DNA of 64,000 nucleotides from Coix lacryma-jobi var. lacryma-jobi. Taxonomy: Eukaryota; Streptophyta; Magnoliopsida; Poales; Poaceae. Location of the stretch: contig VDCT01000326.1 in the NCBI GenBank assembly GCA_009763385.1, positions 1,116,001 to 1,180,000 of the forward strand, in the 5' to 3' direction. The notes under the pieces are model-generated. The model was not told the origin of the DNA. It saw only the letters and a program-made list of their open reading frames with translations, and did no database searches. The first letter of the stretch is position 1, and every line of letters starts with the position of its first letter. Below are positions 20,177-33,041 of the stretch, piece after piece. Both the position numbers and the translations under genes were made by a program.

Positions 20177-23100
20177 TGTGACACCCTGGTGTCAAGCACT
20201 GCATTAGGCACTGCAATTAGCCACTAAGAAAGCATAAGCAATGCATTGCATCATTTCATGTGTATAAGTATGCCTTTGATCTTTTGTTGTTTATTTGAAA
20301 TTGGATTTCTATTTGACTTAATGCTTCGATTTTGGCTTTATTCTTGAGGAGGATTTATAAATGGTTTTCAGAAAAAGTGTTCTATATGAAAGTTGTAGAG
20401 AAAAATATTTTGAGCAACTTTTATATTTGGGTCAAAGCCTGGTTTGGAGTTTTTCAAACTGTTTTTGAGAAGTCAAACTTTGGAAATTTCTGGAAAAAGA
20501 AAAAGAATGTTTTTCTTTCCCGGCGCCAACCCTTTCGGCCCATCCGGCCTTTCGGCCCGCTTCCCCGCCTCGGCCCAGCGCTCGCCGCCTCGCCCGCGCG
20601 CGCGCGCCCGCCCGCGCACCGCGCGCCGGCCACCCGACACGGCCGCGCCGTACGCCGGCCGGCTTGCCGCGTGGCGCCCCTTCTCTGCGCTAAATCCACG
20701 CCGACCACTCCCTCTCCGATCTTCTCCCACCGGAGCACGCCAGCGATCTTCGCCGGCCACTCCCGCGCATCCTCGACTGCCGAGCCGCCTCGCCGACCGC
20801 GCCGCCGTGGCCCCCGCCACGACCACTGGCCGGCCGAGCCGACCAAAAGCCCGAGCACTCCACCCTCCGCTCCTTCGCCCGCTCACTCGCGCACTCACTC
20901 TCGCTCTCACTCCCCACTCTCACCCGCGCACGAAGCAAACTGAGCACTCTCCGCTCGCTGCAACCACCGCCGCAAGGCCCCTTCCCAAATTCCAGTCACC
21001 ACCTCCATCTCCGGCCGATTAACCCCGGCCACTGCCCCGCCTTCGTCTCGGACACACGGTGCGCACCCCCGCGCCATCCGCCGAGCTCCACCGACGCCGA
21101 AGTCCGAAGAGCCCCGCCGCGGAAGCTTTCAGCGCCGCTCGGAGCCCGGAGCCGTTCGTCCCCGACCCGAGCTCCACCGCCTCCCTTCTTCCTCCTCCAG
21201 CTTCGCCAAGCCAAGGCAAGGTGAGAACACCAACTAGCCCTAACGCTACCGTTCCCTATCCCTCTGTTCACCACGGCCGAGCGCCATTGCCGCCATCGCG
21301 GACCTCACACGTGGCCAGCACGCACCAGCGCACCTCCGGCCAAACCATCACCCCTAGGACTCCCCTCTAGGTTCACTGAGTCTCACACGCCCGCCAATTT
21401 AGCCGGCGACCGCCGGAAACGGCGTAGCCGCGCGATGCCGCCGCCGCCGTGCGCTGCCGCTCGCCGCCGGCACGCTACGGCCGTGCGCTGGCCAAACCAC
21501 TGGTACCGCTGGATGCGCCTCGTTGAGACGAGTCCGCCGGGCCCAGCCTCCGCGCCGGCGACCTCACCGACGGCGAGAAATCGCCGGACCAATCCCTCCC
21601 CTGTTTCCGTCTCGTCCGAGCCCCCGAGTCCGGCCTCGGACGGGCGCGCCTGTTTTCCGATTCGCCCGAGGCCTCGAGCCAGGCCTCAGCCTCGAACCAG
21701 GCCTCGGACGAGCGTGCGTTCTTCCGTCTCGCCCGAGCCCTCGAGCCAGGCCTCAGCCTCGAACCAGGCCTCGGACGAGCGTGCGTTTTTCCGTCTCGCC
21801 CGAGCCCTCGAGCCAGGCCTCGGCCTCGAGCTCGGCCTCGAGCGAAACCTCGGGTGCGGTCTCGTTCGAGCCAGGCCTCGCCGATTCGTTTTCCGCCGTG
21901 CGCCCGAGCCCGAATGGGTTCTGCTGACCCACGGGTCCCGCACGTCAGCCCCTTACCGGTCCATAGACCGAGTTCTCGCAAGCCAGCCGGGAGAAGTTAA
22001 ATGTTTTTCTTTTTCGGTTTAATTTCTAGAGATGCTTGTTATTTTTGTGTAGCCTGTTTTATAAATCCAAATGAAGTGCTTCCAGTTTTATTAGCTTTCT
22101 TATGAATAGATCTATCATGGAAAAATATGAATGTATTTTTGATAACAGTTTATTTTACTGTTTTCATTTATTTCAGTTTATATGCTTTTGTTTAAATAAA
22201 TGATTATAAGTGTTTTCTGGTTGAGATAATTCCTGGAAAATTTTGTGTAAGTTTATTATACTGTTTGGCACCTGTGAAAAATATATGATGCACTGTTTAT
22301 GTAGAAAAAAGTTACTGTTATAGTTAAAAGTCTCTTTTTGCTGATTTCTTAGAATAAGTGTTAAGGTGCTTTATATGTTGAAATAAAATATGGGAAAATT
22401 TGTACAGTCTTGGTGTGTCATGAAGAGTCTGAAAAAAATATAAACTTGATCTGTTTTATGGAAAAACTTGTAGTTGCTTTACAACTGTGCTTTTCTGTAT
22501 AGATCTTTAGAAATTCATGTAAGAAAATATATGATGGTTCTGGTCGTGGAACTTTCTGGATAAATATGAAATGTGAAGTAGAATCTGGGAAAAATAGGAA
22601 ATAGAGCTATGCACTCTTTTACAGTAGGGTTGTAGTTCAAAGTACCTTTTTAGGCAGTTGCTTGTCATTTTTGTAGCTGCAGCTCTGTATTTTATCTTTG
22701 GCTGAAACTTGTTCAGTAGAGTCCATTAGGTGTTGTTGACTTTCTGGAATTTTTGTGGATTTTTCTGAGTCTAGAAAAATGCACTTGCAGTTCAATCGGA
22801 ATTTCTTTTGATCTAATTAAAAGTGGAAAAGGGTGATTATTGGATTTTGTCTTATGAATTGAATAGTGTTGCCCCAATGTTAAAAGTGGTTCAACAAGTT
22901 GGCTTTGTTGGTTTGCAAGAGTTATTCTTTTCATGCCACTTCATCTTGCACCGCATTTATTGAATTATAAATTCATCGCACGCAATAGGATCGACCCCGC
23001 CGGAGCTTCACCAAGAGCAGGAGCTAAACGCCGAGCCGGAGATCCAGGAGCTCCAGCAGTCGGAGGAAGTCGACCCCGTCCACGACACTAACCTGCCTGA

Positions 23101-24667
23101 GTGCCCCTCCCACGAGGCCTCAGTTTTCACTCAAGGCAAGCCCCGGAGCATTCTAAGTCTCCCAGTTTTTGCAATTAATTTACTTTGAGTCCTTTTATAT
23201 TGTGATGCATTAGGTATAGGAGTTGATTGAATCCTATTTGTTGCATTACCATTCCTTGATTATTGATTATTACCTGCCTTGTTATCCTGCTACTGCTTAA
23301 TCATGTAGAATTGCTTAGCCTGCTTAATAAAAGTAGTAGTTAAGGATGTTTCCGTAATACCCCGATGGGTATTTACCGGATCACGGTTGGCTATATTTGC
23401 TATCGTGGAAAAGAACCTGAGTAGTAATGAAATACGGTCAACTGGAAGGCAAGGCACAAGTTTGGAAACTTGGGGCAGTCCGTCCGTTGGATCGTGTAGG
23501 TTTGTATCGATGTTGGCCCTCGTTCATTTTTGAACGCGCCCTTTTACTTAGGGATATGTCGGTGCCGTAATCATCGACCCCAAAGCCGGTTAGAAGCTGT
23601 TCGGGCCGGTCTCAACCCGTGTCGTGCCCTCTAGTACGGAAGTTGCGATCTGCCGCGTGAGGCCATCGCCAGACTCTGATTGGGCGGTCCGTGCTTGAGC
23701 CGCGACGATTACCACCACGAACAAGCGTCGAGCGGTTGCCCAATGCATGGACCCGACGGGGAAAGTGTGGGCTGGTATTAAAGGTCTTTCACCAGCTGGT
23801 TTGGAATTCGATTCGAGTCGCCGTCTCCCCCGGTTAGTGGGAAACTATGGCGAGCTTCACCACGATACAACTCCATGTGATGTTTAAAGGTTCAACTAAA
23901 ATGTGGATAAGTCAACTGGATATGGTTATATTATTGTTTGTTAGATTCAAGTGAGTGCTCTAGTACAGGTAGTAACCTAGAACTAAGGAGTAGGTTTAAA
24001 AGTAACAACTCATCATAATCATTAATTATCCCTTATCTGAATTTGCGCCTTCCGCAACTAAAAGATCTCAGCTCCACCTCAAAAGCCTTGCATACCCTTG
24101 GAGTCTTTTATTTTCAGTTAGACGGGTAAGTCTAGCTGAGTACATCCCCGTACTCAGGGTTTATCCCGTTTGTTGCAGATGGCCAGGTCTACTTTGGCTA
24201 TTGTAAGCACTGCCTCTACCCAGTGGAAGGTGATGAGGAGTAGGCCCAGGGCAGGGTCGTCAAGAAGCTTTCCTCCTTCTTTTGCCAGACTGAGACTACT
24301 GGTGGCACACTATCTTAAAAAGGAGGAATGACTTGTGTTGAGTTGGTTTATCAAACAATGATTTATTTTGGACCACGTGTGTTGTGGTCGTGTTTTAAAC
24401 TTATTCAAGCTTCCGCACTTTTAAACTCAATATTGTAATAACTCTGATTTAAATTCCGCACTCTGATGTTTTAAATTCGATTTCGTTTCGCTGTGATGTA
24501 TCTTTACGAATGTAACCTTGAACGATGCGATCCTGTATGTTATGGTGTTAGAAATCCTTCGTGATTTCCGGACTACCGGGGTTATATGGGTTCAAGTATG
24601 AGTCGAAGTCAGACGGATTTGGCTAAGATAATACTTGAGCTCTTATCGCCAGGTCGGTTCCGCCACA
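20177..24667 (+). repeat. 3' LTR of the chromovirus
   Basis: 4,491 bp, near-identical to 9146-13636 and containing the same sub-features, shifted by 11,030-11,031 bp. It is followed by the TGTAC target duplication at 24668-24672, after which the interrupted gag of the older element resumes. Confidence 0.93.
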
Positions 24668-24672
24668 TGTAC

Positions 24673-27600
24673 AACCCCAGGGTCAGCGTACTTTCGGCAG
24701 AGATGGAACACCGGAAGGACTTGTCGAGGACGAATTCGGCGAAGAGGATGATGATGCTGATGAAATCACAAGACACGCCCAAGCAATCAAGACGTTGGCA
24801 CAACAGCAAGACGAAATCGAGAGGCTGTTGTCGCAAAGAGATCAGCTGCAGCAGCGGTTAGCAGCAAAAGCAAGAGAGGACGAAACTCGCAACGCCATTC
24901 GGCGAGCTGAGGCACAGAGAAGGCAACTCGAGAGGGAAATTCAAGAGCTGCAGAGGGCTGGGGCGGACCCAATCCCGATAGCCCAGGAAAATATATTCAT
25001 ACTAAGGCAAGAGCAACCGCCAGCTTTCAGCAACGCCATCGACGAAACCTCTCCGCTCTCGAGGGAGTTGCAAGCCCATCCGTGGCCGCTCAGCTATAAG
25101 CCGCGTATTCCGACTTTCGACGGTAAAGCGAATCCACGCAAATTCTTGGCAAGCTACGAGACAGCTGTCTTTTCGGCAGGCGGGGACAATCAAGCTCTAG
25201 CAAAATCTCTCATCTTGGCGGTCGAAGACGTGGCTCATGATTGGTACACCACTCTCAAGCCACTGTCCATCTATTCGTGGGCTCAGTTGAAAGCCGAATT
25301 GCTTGCTACCTTCCAAGGATTCCGGCCGGATGTCAAGACCACGAGGGACCTCATGAATTGCACCCAGCAAGACGATGAGCCCCTATCTGACTACCTCAAA
25401 CGCTTCATCCAGCTGAAGGCCCAAGCGCCGAATGTGCCGGAAGCCGCGGTGATCGCAGCAGCCATCGAAGGCTTGGGGACCAGACAGTGCGCCGCTCACC
25501 TGTCGAGAGAGCCACCGAAAGATGTTAAGGAATTGTTCGATGTGATGAATGCGTACGCGAGGTCGAATGATGACTTTCGGCGACGTAAGGCTGCCCGAAT
25601 GATGCAGAGGCAAGCGACGAAAGCAAGTCGACCACCGCCCGTGCCAAATCAAAGAATTGTTAGGCCCTTTCGGTCAATCAACAGTTTACAGGAAGAACCA
25701 GCGCAATCAGCGGCAGGTACGGAGAGGCCCGATATGGCCGACTTTCAGCACTAAAGAGGGTTTGATCAGCCTTTCCGCGGAGGACGCGACGGAAGGGCAG
25801 GACGTGGCGGTCGAGAAGGCAGAGGCCGCGGAAGAGGACCCAGGCCACCATATTGCGTCATTTGCGATGGCAATTTTGGTCACACCACCCGTGACTGCAA
25901 ATACAGCAAGATGGCGAAAGAGATGAAAGACAAAGACCAAGCCTCAGCCTCTGCCGAAAGCTCCAAACATGTTTTCCATAATTCCCAAGACCCGGCAGCA
26001 GCGGCAGCAGCATGCGACAATTACGCAAGCACGCCTATGCACCCCCCGCAGTTCATGTATCCCCAAAACTTGCATTGGTACAATCCGGCGTATCAGAGTA
26101 ACCAGCTTTCGGTCTTCGCACCGCAATCGGTGGCAGCTACGTCACCTATGCACTATCAGCGTCAGCCAACGCCGCCGCCAGCGCTTCCGGTTCAGACCCA
26201 ACCTCAGGGGCAGCAAGCACAGCCGGGTTTCCAGCAGGTGCAGGAGATGGAAAATGAAACTAGCGCAATCAACAACATCCTTCCGTCAAGAGGGCACATT
26301 TTCGCCATCACGGGTGGATCCAACTTGGAGCACGAAAGTAAAAGGGCGAGGAAGGACTATCACCGAAGGGTCCAGACGGTATCACCAAGGCTTCCACTGA
26401 ACAGGCCAGCTTGGTCGCTAGCGTCGATATGTTTTGATGAGTCCGATTTCAAAGTCCGCGACTACCCGCATTGTGACGCTTTCGTCGCCACGACCAATGT
26501 GGCCGGTTTCACCTTGCACAATATTCTGATTGACACCGAAAGCTCAGCTGACATCTTATTCATCAAAGCTTTCGAAGCTATGGGATTCGACAGGCGTAGT
26601 CTGGACCCCGCCGGCAATTCACTGTATGGGTTCGGAGGAAGGAAAATTGACGCTATCGGCAAAAAACAAGTCCCTGTATCTTTCGCCGAAGGAGAAAAAG
26701 TCCGCACTGAAACACTGACATTCGACATAGTAAACATGGACTATCCCTACACTGCCATTTTCGGCAGAGGCTTCACCAACAGGTTTGACGTCGTCATTAA
26801 GCAAAGCTACCTGTGCATGAAAATGTCATCTCCTTTCGGCATTATCACTGTACACGGAGACCAGCAAGCCTCTAGAAGAATTGAGGGAAGGCCAACCCCA
26901 GGCTACAGCCTTATCAATGAGGTGGCGAATAAAAATGAATCGCAAGCAACCACCGAAGAGCGTGCTATCGCCAGCCCGACGGAATGCAAGGTCGGGGCAG
27001 CCGAGGAAACCGTAAAGATTCCGCTCGCGGCTTCCAAGCCCGAAAGAACTGTGCACATTGGGTCAAGCATGCCGGAAAAAGAAAGAAACGCTCTGGCATC
27101 CTTCCTCGCGAACAATGACGACATTTTCGCTTGGTCAGCAAACGACTTGCAAGGCGTCAGCAGGAACCTCGCCCAGCACAGTTTGAACGTCGCAAGCGGC
27201 GCTAAGCCCAGAAAGCAAAAACTGAGAAAGATGTCGAACGAAAGAGCAGATGCGGCGAAAGCCGAAGTACAAAGATTACTCGATGCGGGAGTAATCCGAC
27301 CAGTCCAGTATCCCGAATGGCTGGCGAATGTTGTTTTGGTGAAGAAGAAGAATGAAAAATGGCGAATGTGCGTCGATTTCACCGACCTCAACAAGTGCTG
27401 CCCGAAGGATCCGTATCCTTTGCCTCGTATCGACAAGCTTGTCGACATTGCGTCTGGTTGTGAAATAATGAGCTTGCTAGATTGTTTTTCAGGCTATCAC
27501 CAGTTTTGGCTTCATCCCGACGATGAGGAGAAAACCAGTTTCATCACCCCTATGGGTACTTACTGCTATCGGCGAATGCCGGAAGGGCTGCGGAATGCAG

Positions 27601-30210
27601 GTCCGACTTTCTCACGGATGACTGACAAAGTGTTCGAAAGCCAGAAGCAAAAGAAAAACTTGTTGGCTTACGTTGACGATATAGTGGTCAAGAGCGATAG
27701 ACAGGAAGATCATCAAGCGGACTTGCTCGAGACTTTCGGCAATCTCCGAAAAAGCGGTCTGAAGCTCAACCCTGACAAGTGTATTTTCGGCATCAAGAAA
27801 GGCAAGCTCCTGGGTTGTCTAGTATCGGCAAGGGGAATTGAAGCCAACCCTGACAAGATAGCGGCAATAGTCAATATGCAACCACCCTCAAATCGAAAGC
27901 AAGTGCAAAAGTTGACAGGAAGGCTGGCTTCTTTGAACAGATTCATCGCAAGGTCCGCCGAAAAAGGGCTGCCTTTCTTCCGAACTCTGCGTAGCTCCGA
28001 CCCTTTCGATTGGGGGGAAGAGCAGCACCAAGCTTTTCAGCAGCTAAAGGAGTATTTGACCAAGCTAACCACGCTGTCCAAACCATCGCCGGAAGCGACG
28101 CTCCTGTTGTATCTCGCAGCATCTCATACCACCGTAAGTGCAGTACTGGTGGAAGAGAAGGAGCATGGAAACAAGATGACGCAGTTCCCGATCTACTTCG
28201 TTTCTGAGGCCCTTTCGGGTGCAAAACTAAACTACTCAGAGCTAGAGAAGATAGCATATACAGTGGTAATGGCTTCTAGAAAGCTAAAGCACTACTTTCC
28301 GTCTCACCACATCATAGTCCTATCGGCTCAGCCATTGGAAGCCTTGTTCCGCAACAACGAAGCTATCGGACTAATCGGCAAGTAGGCGGCAGAGCTCAAC
28401 GAATATGTGATCGATTACCAGCACCGATCCGCAATCAAGTCGCAAGCGTTGGCGGATTTCATAGCAGATTGGACTCCTGCCGCTTTCGACACAACACTCG
28501 AATTCGAGGAGCCCGTGTGGATTGTGAATTGTGACGGCGCATGGGGAATGGCTAGAGCCGGAATCTCAGCGATCCTTACACCACCAAGAGGACCGAAGGT
28601 AAGATTCGCCGCAAGATTGCAATTCCTCACGACCAACAACACAGCCGAATATGAAGCCGTGCTGTTGGGATTACGAAAGCTCCGTGCAGTCGGAGCGAGA
28701 AGATGCGTAGTCAAGTCGGATTCCCAAGTCGTTGTTGGTCACGTCGAAAAGGATTTCACAGCAAGAGAACCAGAACTAGCCAAATATCTGGCTGCAATCA
28801 GAAGAATGGAGAAGTATTTCACGGGTTTCACCTTACGTCATATTCCAAGGGCCGAAAACGTAGAGGCAGACGAATTAGCAAAGGCTGCAGCACAAAATCT
28901 GCCTCTACCACCAGACGTGTTCTATCAAATCCTTTCGGTCAAAGCAGTCAAAGAGGAGGAAGACCATCCAAGTTCGGTACACGCTATCGTCAGTGATGAC
29001 TGGAGGTCGCAAATATTCGCTTATCTAGCCGGGACATACGAGCCAGAGTCCAAGAAGGATGCCGAAAGAATGGCCAGCAGAGCGAAAGGTTACTCAATCA
29101 TCGGAGAGCAGTTGTTCAAAAATGGGATACCAGCTCCTCTTCTGAAATGCATAAGCAAGCGCGAAGGCATTCGGCTACTCGAAGAAATGCATGCCGGAAT
29201 GTGCGGAGCGCACAGAGGGCCTCACGAAATAGCACACAGAGCAATGAGGCAAGGATTCTACTGGCCTTCCGCCGCATCGGACGCCAAAGAGCTGGTCAAA
29301 CGTTGCAAAGGCTGCCAGATGTTCGCCAAAAACCAGAAAGCCCCAGCAAACGCAACCACGCCGATAGTGCCGACTTGGCCCTTGCAAAGGTGGGGCATCG
29401 ACATAGTCGGTCCGCTACCGGCAGCTCCGGGTAACCTGCGTTTCGCAGCAGTCGCTCTTGAGTACTTCACTAAGTGGGTGGAAGCGAAAGCCCTCGCCAG
29501 CATAACTTCCACCTCCTTAACCAAATTCGTCTGGCAGAGGATAATCTGCCGTTTCGGCATCCCCTCTTTCATCACTTGCGACAATGGCAAGCAATTTGAT
29601 TGTGCCGAATTCAGGAGTTTCTGCGACGAGATCAGCATCAGGCTTAACTTCGCCTCAATAAATTACCCGCAAGCGAACGGGGCTGTCGAGAGAGCCAATG
29701 GCCTAATTTTTTCAGCAATATCGAAAACTTTGTATGACTCGCCGAAAGGAAAGTGGGCCAACACTTTAACAACAGCCGTATGGGGCCACAACATCTCACG
29801 ATCCAGAGCTACCGGTTTCACACCGTTCAGATTGCTTTACGGCGAGGAAGCAGTCACCCCGGAAGAGGTAAAGCTGGGCTCCTTTCGAACTGAAATGGCT
29901 CCAAACACCGAAGAGCTTCGAGCTCGACACTATAGAAGAAACAAGATCGCAGGCTGCAGAAAACCTCGAGAAGTACCACGCCGAAACGAAGCATCACAGG
30001 GACAAGACGATAGTCCGAAAGGACATCAAGCCTGGAGACATGGTCACCATTCGGCAGCCAGATAAGCAAGGCAAGTTGCAATCGCAGTGGCAAGGCCCTT
30101 TCGTCGTGGCAAGCATGGCAGCGCCCGGTGTATTCCGGTTGATGAATGACAAGGGCGAAGAATCAGCCCACACATGGAACGCGAGCAATCTGCGTCGTTT
30201 CTACCCGTAA
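24673..30210 (+). pseudogene. gag-pol: Tat-lineage Gag-Pol, decayed (continuation)
   Basis: The remainder of the outer element's polyprotein, in one frame except near its end. It holds a Gag capsid-type domain (about 25080-25500), an in-frame TAA at 25752-25754, an RG-rich segment and a CCHC-like knuckle with CX2CX5HX4C spacing (25854-25898). At the protease site DTG has become DTE (26532-26540). RT has YVDD (27669-27680). After the first RNase H there is an in-frame TAG at 28383-28385 where related proteins have Trp. A second, archaeal-type RNase H follows (CDGAWG at about 28530, to 28930). The integrase has HHCC and D, D, E positions near 29400, 29580 and 29690. A one-base shift near 29920 moves the C-terminus to another frame, which ends with TAA at 30208-30210. 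No chromodomain. Inactive. Confidence 0.9.
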
Positions 30211-30513
30211 TTTCTCTTCTTCAACTTTGGTGTAATTTCTCTTTCTCTTTCACCATTTTTGTAATCAAAGGTCGGCTGTGCTCTTTTTCCTCGCCGGGGA
30301 AGCCCTTCATCGGGGTGCGAGGTTTTTTAACGAGGCAGCCGAATGTAACCGCTACATTACTAAAGTAGCCGTAACTCCCCAAAAATGTCACGCGACTCGG
30401 TAGAAGACGAAATCAACCAAGCATGAGGTTGAGACATTCGTCAACAAAATGTGATAAAAAGAGAATGTCGAGGAGGTAGGGTAAAAGAGACCCCTTCCAT
30501 CCAACGACAATCT
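30211..30513 (+). other. Tat element 3' non-coding region, start
   Basis: Non-coding sequence after pol leading into the 55-bp array. A pyrimidine-rich stretch (about 30215-30260) follows the stop codon. No gene. Confidence 0.5.
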
Positions 30514-30975
30514 CGAAAGCCTGCGGGCTATGTGAAAACCGACCCTTCGACAAAACGTGAGGGCGGAACGAAAGCCTGCGGGCTATGTGAAAACCGACCC
30601 TCCGACAAAACGTGAGAGCGGAACGAAAGCCTGTGGGCTATGTGAAAACCGACCCTCCGACAAAACGCGAAGGCGGAACGAAAGCCTGCGGGCTATGTGA
30701 AAATCGACCCTCCGACAAAACGTGAGGGCGGAACGAAAGCCTGCGGGCTATGTGAAAACCGACCCTCCGACAAAACGTGAGGGCGGAACGAAAGCCTGCG
30801 GCCTATGTGAAAGCCGGCCCTCCGACAAAACGCGAGGGCGGAATGAAAGCCTGCGGGCTATGTAAAAGCCGGCCCTCTGACAAAATGTGAGGGCGGAACG
30901 AAAGCCTGCGGGCTATGTGAAAACCGACCCTCCGACGAAACGTGAGGGCGGAACGAAAGCCTGCAAGCAAGACGA
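30514..30975. repeat. 55-bp tandem repeat array
   Basis: About 8 copies of a 55-bp unit whose core is CGAAAGCCTGCGGGCTATGT, followed by CCGACCCTCCGAC. Unit starts fall at exact 55-bp spacing (30514, 30569, 30624 and so on), with few mismatches between copies. GCC-TGCG-GGC can form a small hairpin in each unit. Tandem arrays in the 3' region are a known Tat-lineage feature. Confidence 0.9.
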
Positions 30976-31470
30976 GCATCTCTTGTCAGGCGACAAGGAC
31001 AGCTGGATAGCATCAGCAGATGCAGGAGTACAAATGCTGCATTAACTCTTCCACCCACCAAACGCCAAAAAGTACAGCCAAGGGACTAAATGCAGTGCTT
31101 TCACAGCATGGGCGAAGCAATATAAATAGACATCCACATGCAAGCCTCCCAGCCATCCAAAGCCGTCGAACCTTTTCAAACATCAGTCCCAAAAACTTAG
31201 CCCAGAAGCAAAGTACGAATAGGAAGCACCAAGAATCGTGGTTTCGCTTTGATGATTGTGTTGTCAGCATTGCATTTAGCTAGCGTCACCAATCCAGTAA
31301 CTTTAGGCGAAGGCCCTATCAAGTGACATGTCCATCCCAAGCTGCGGCTAGGAGACGAGCGACAGCAAGCATGCTGCCAGATGACAACAGGACCAATATC
31401 ATAATCATAGTCGATTGTACGCTCCCCGTGTTGCGTTCATAAAGACATTTTCGTCAAACGAATAATCAAG
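30976..31470. other. spacer between the two arrays
   Basis: Non-repetitive 3' region of the Tat element. The open frames seen on both strands (about 31013-31283) have no recognisable domain and are not called as genes. Confidence 0.45.
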
Positions 31471-32880
31471 CGCCTTCGCGCGAATGCTAACGCCCCTCGC
31501 CTAATTGAGCGGGGGCGGGCGAGTCTAAACTATCGGCCGAGGGGCTCGCACCGAAAGCTCTCTCGCGCGAATGCCAACGCCCCTCGCCTAATTGAGCGGG
31601 GACGGGCGCGTCTTTGCTATCAGCCGAGGGGCTCGCACCGAAAGCTCCCTCGCGCGAATGCTAACGCCCCTCGCCTAATTGAGCGGGGGCGGGCGCGTCT
31701 TTGCTGTCGGCCGAGGGGCTCGCACCGAAAGCTCCCCCGCGCGAATGCTAATGCCCCTCGCCTAAGTGAGTGGGGGCGGGCGCATCTTCGCTATCGGCCG
31801 AGGGGCTCGCACCGAAAGCTCCCTCGTGCGAATGCTACCGCCTCTCGCCTAAGTGAGTGGGGGCGGGCACGTCTTTGCTATCGGCTGAGGGGCTCGCACC
31901 GAAAGCTCCCCCGCGCGAATGCTAACGCCCCTCGCCTAAGTGAGTGGGGGCGGGCGCGTCTTCGCTATCGGCCGAGGGGCTCGCACCGAAAGCTCCCTCG
32001 CGCGAATGCTACCGCCCCTCGCCTAAGTGAGTGGGGGCGGGCGCGTCTTTGCTATCGGCTGAGGGGCTCGCACCGAAAGCTCCCTCGCGCGATTGCTAAC
32101 GCCCCTCGCCTAAGTGAGTGGGGGCGGGCGCGTCTTTGTTATCGGCCGAGGGGCTCGCACCGAAAGCTCCCTCGCGCGAATGCCAAAGCCCCTCGCCTAA
32201 TTGAGTGGGGGCGGGCGCGTCTTTGCTATCGGCCGAGGGGCTCGCACCGAAAGCTCCCTCGCGCGAATGCTACCGCCCCTCGCCTAAGTGAGTGGGGGCG
32301 GGCGCGTCTTTGTTATCGACCGAGGGGCTCGCACCAAAAGCTCATTCACGCGAATGCTACCGCCCCTCGCCTAAGCGAGTGGGGGCGGGCGCGTCTTTGC
32401 TATCGGCCGAGGGGCTCGCACCGAAAGCTCCCTCGCGCGAATGCTACCGCCCCTCGCCTAAGTGAGTGGGGGCGGGCGCGTCTTTGCTATCGGCCGAGGG
32501 GCTCGCACCAAAAGCTCCTTCGCGCGAATGCTACCGCCCCTCGCCTAAGCGAGTGGGGGCGGGCGCGTCTTTGCTATCGGCCGAGGGGCTCGCACCGAAA
32601 GCTCCCTCGCGCGAATGCTACCGCCCCTCGCCTAAGTGAGTGGGGGCGGGCGCGTCTTGGCTATCGGCCGAGGGGCTCGCACCAAAAGCTCCTTCGCGCG
32701 AATGCTACCGCCCTTCGCCTAAGTGAGTGGGGGCGGGCGCGTCTTTGCTATCGGCCGAGGGGCTCGCACCGAAAGCTCCCTCGCGCGAATGCTACCGCCC
32801 CTCGCCTAAGTGAGTGGGGGCGGGCGCGTCTTGGCTACCTGCCGAGGGGCCCGCACCAAAAAATCACTATCGCGCGAACT
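31471..32880. repeat. 87-bp tandem repeat array
   Basis: About 16 head-to-tail copies of an 87-bp unit. Each holds CGCGCGAATGCTA, a hairpin-forming CGCCCCTCGCCTAAGTGAG with GGGGGCGGGCGCG, then CGGCCGAGGGGCTCGCACCG and AAAGCTCCCT. Spacing is exactly 87 bp where checked (31481, 31568, 31655, 31742). The CGCGCGAA and CCGAAAGC motifs are shared with the element's LTR. GC-rich and satellite-like, within one retrotransposon. Confidence 0.92.
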
Positions 32881-33041
32881 AGTAAAGCGACAACAGCTAA
32901 ATCATACCGCAAAAGAACTTCATCCGTCAAGCGAAATAATAAAAATCGCACATTCGCAAATAACGATTAACACCGAAAGGTAGAACACACTGCGACACTT
33001 TTCTTTACACCGGGCTTAAGATAAAGGTTGTACATTGCAAT

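Larger units (their letters stand above)
9146..24667 (+). mobile_element. Tekay/Del-type chromovirus (young, inserted in the Tat gag)
   Basis: A 15,522-bp Ty3/gypsy element with two 4,491-bp LTRs and target duplication TGTAC at 9141-9145 and 24668-24672. The internal region (13637-20176) has a tRNA-Met-type PBS, an extra ORF, one intact gag-pol ORF with a C-terminal chromodomain, and a polypurine tract. LTR length, gene order and chromodomain place it with the Tekay/Del chromoviruses. By eye the LTRs differ at 8 substitutions and 2 single-base indels (about 0.2%), so insertion was recent (under 0.1 My at an assumed 1.3e-8 per site per year). Both long ORFs are uninterrupted, so the copy may be autonomous. 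Confidence 0.93.

Noticed and set aside
31471..32880. Could the regularly spaced 87-bp array be CRISPR-like?
   Set aside because: The whole 87-bp unit is repeated with no unique spacers, and the context is a plant retrotransposon.
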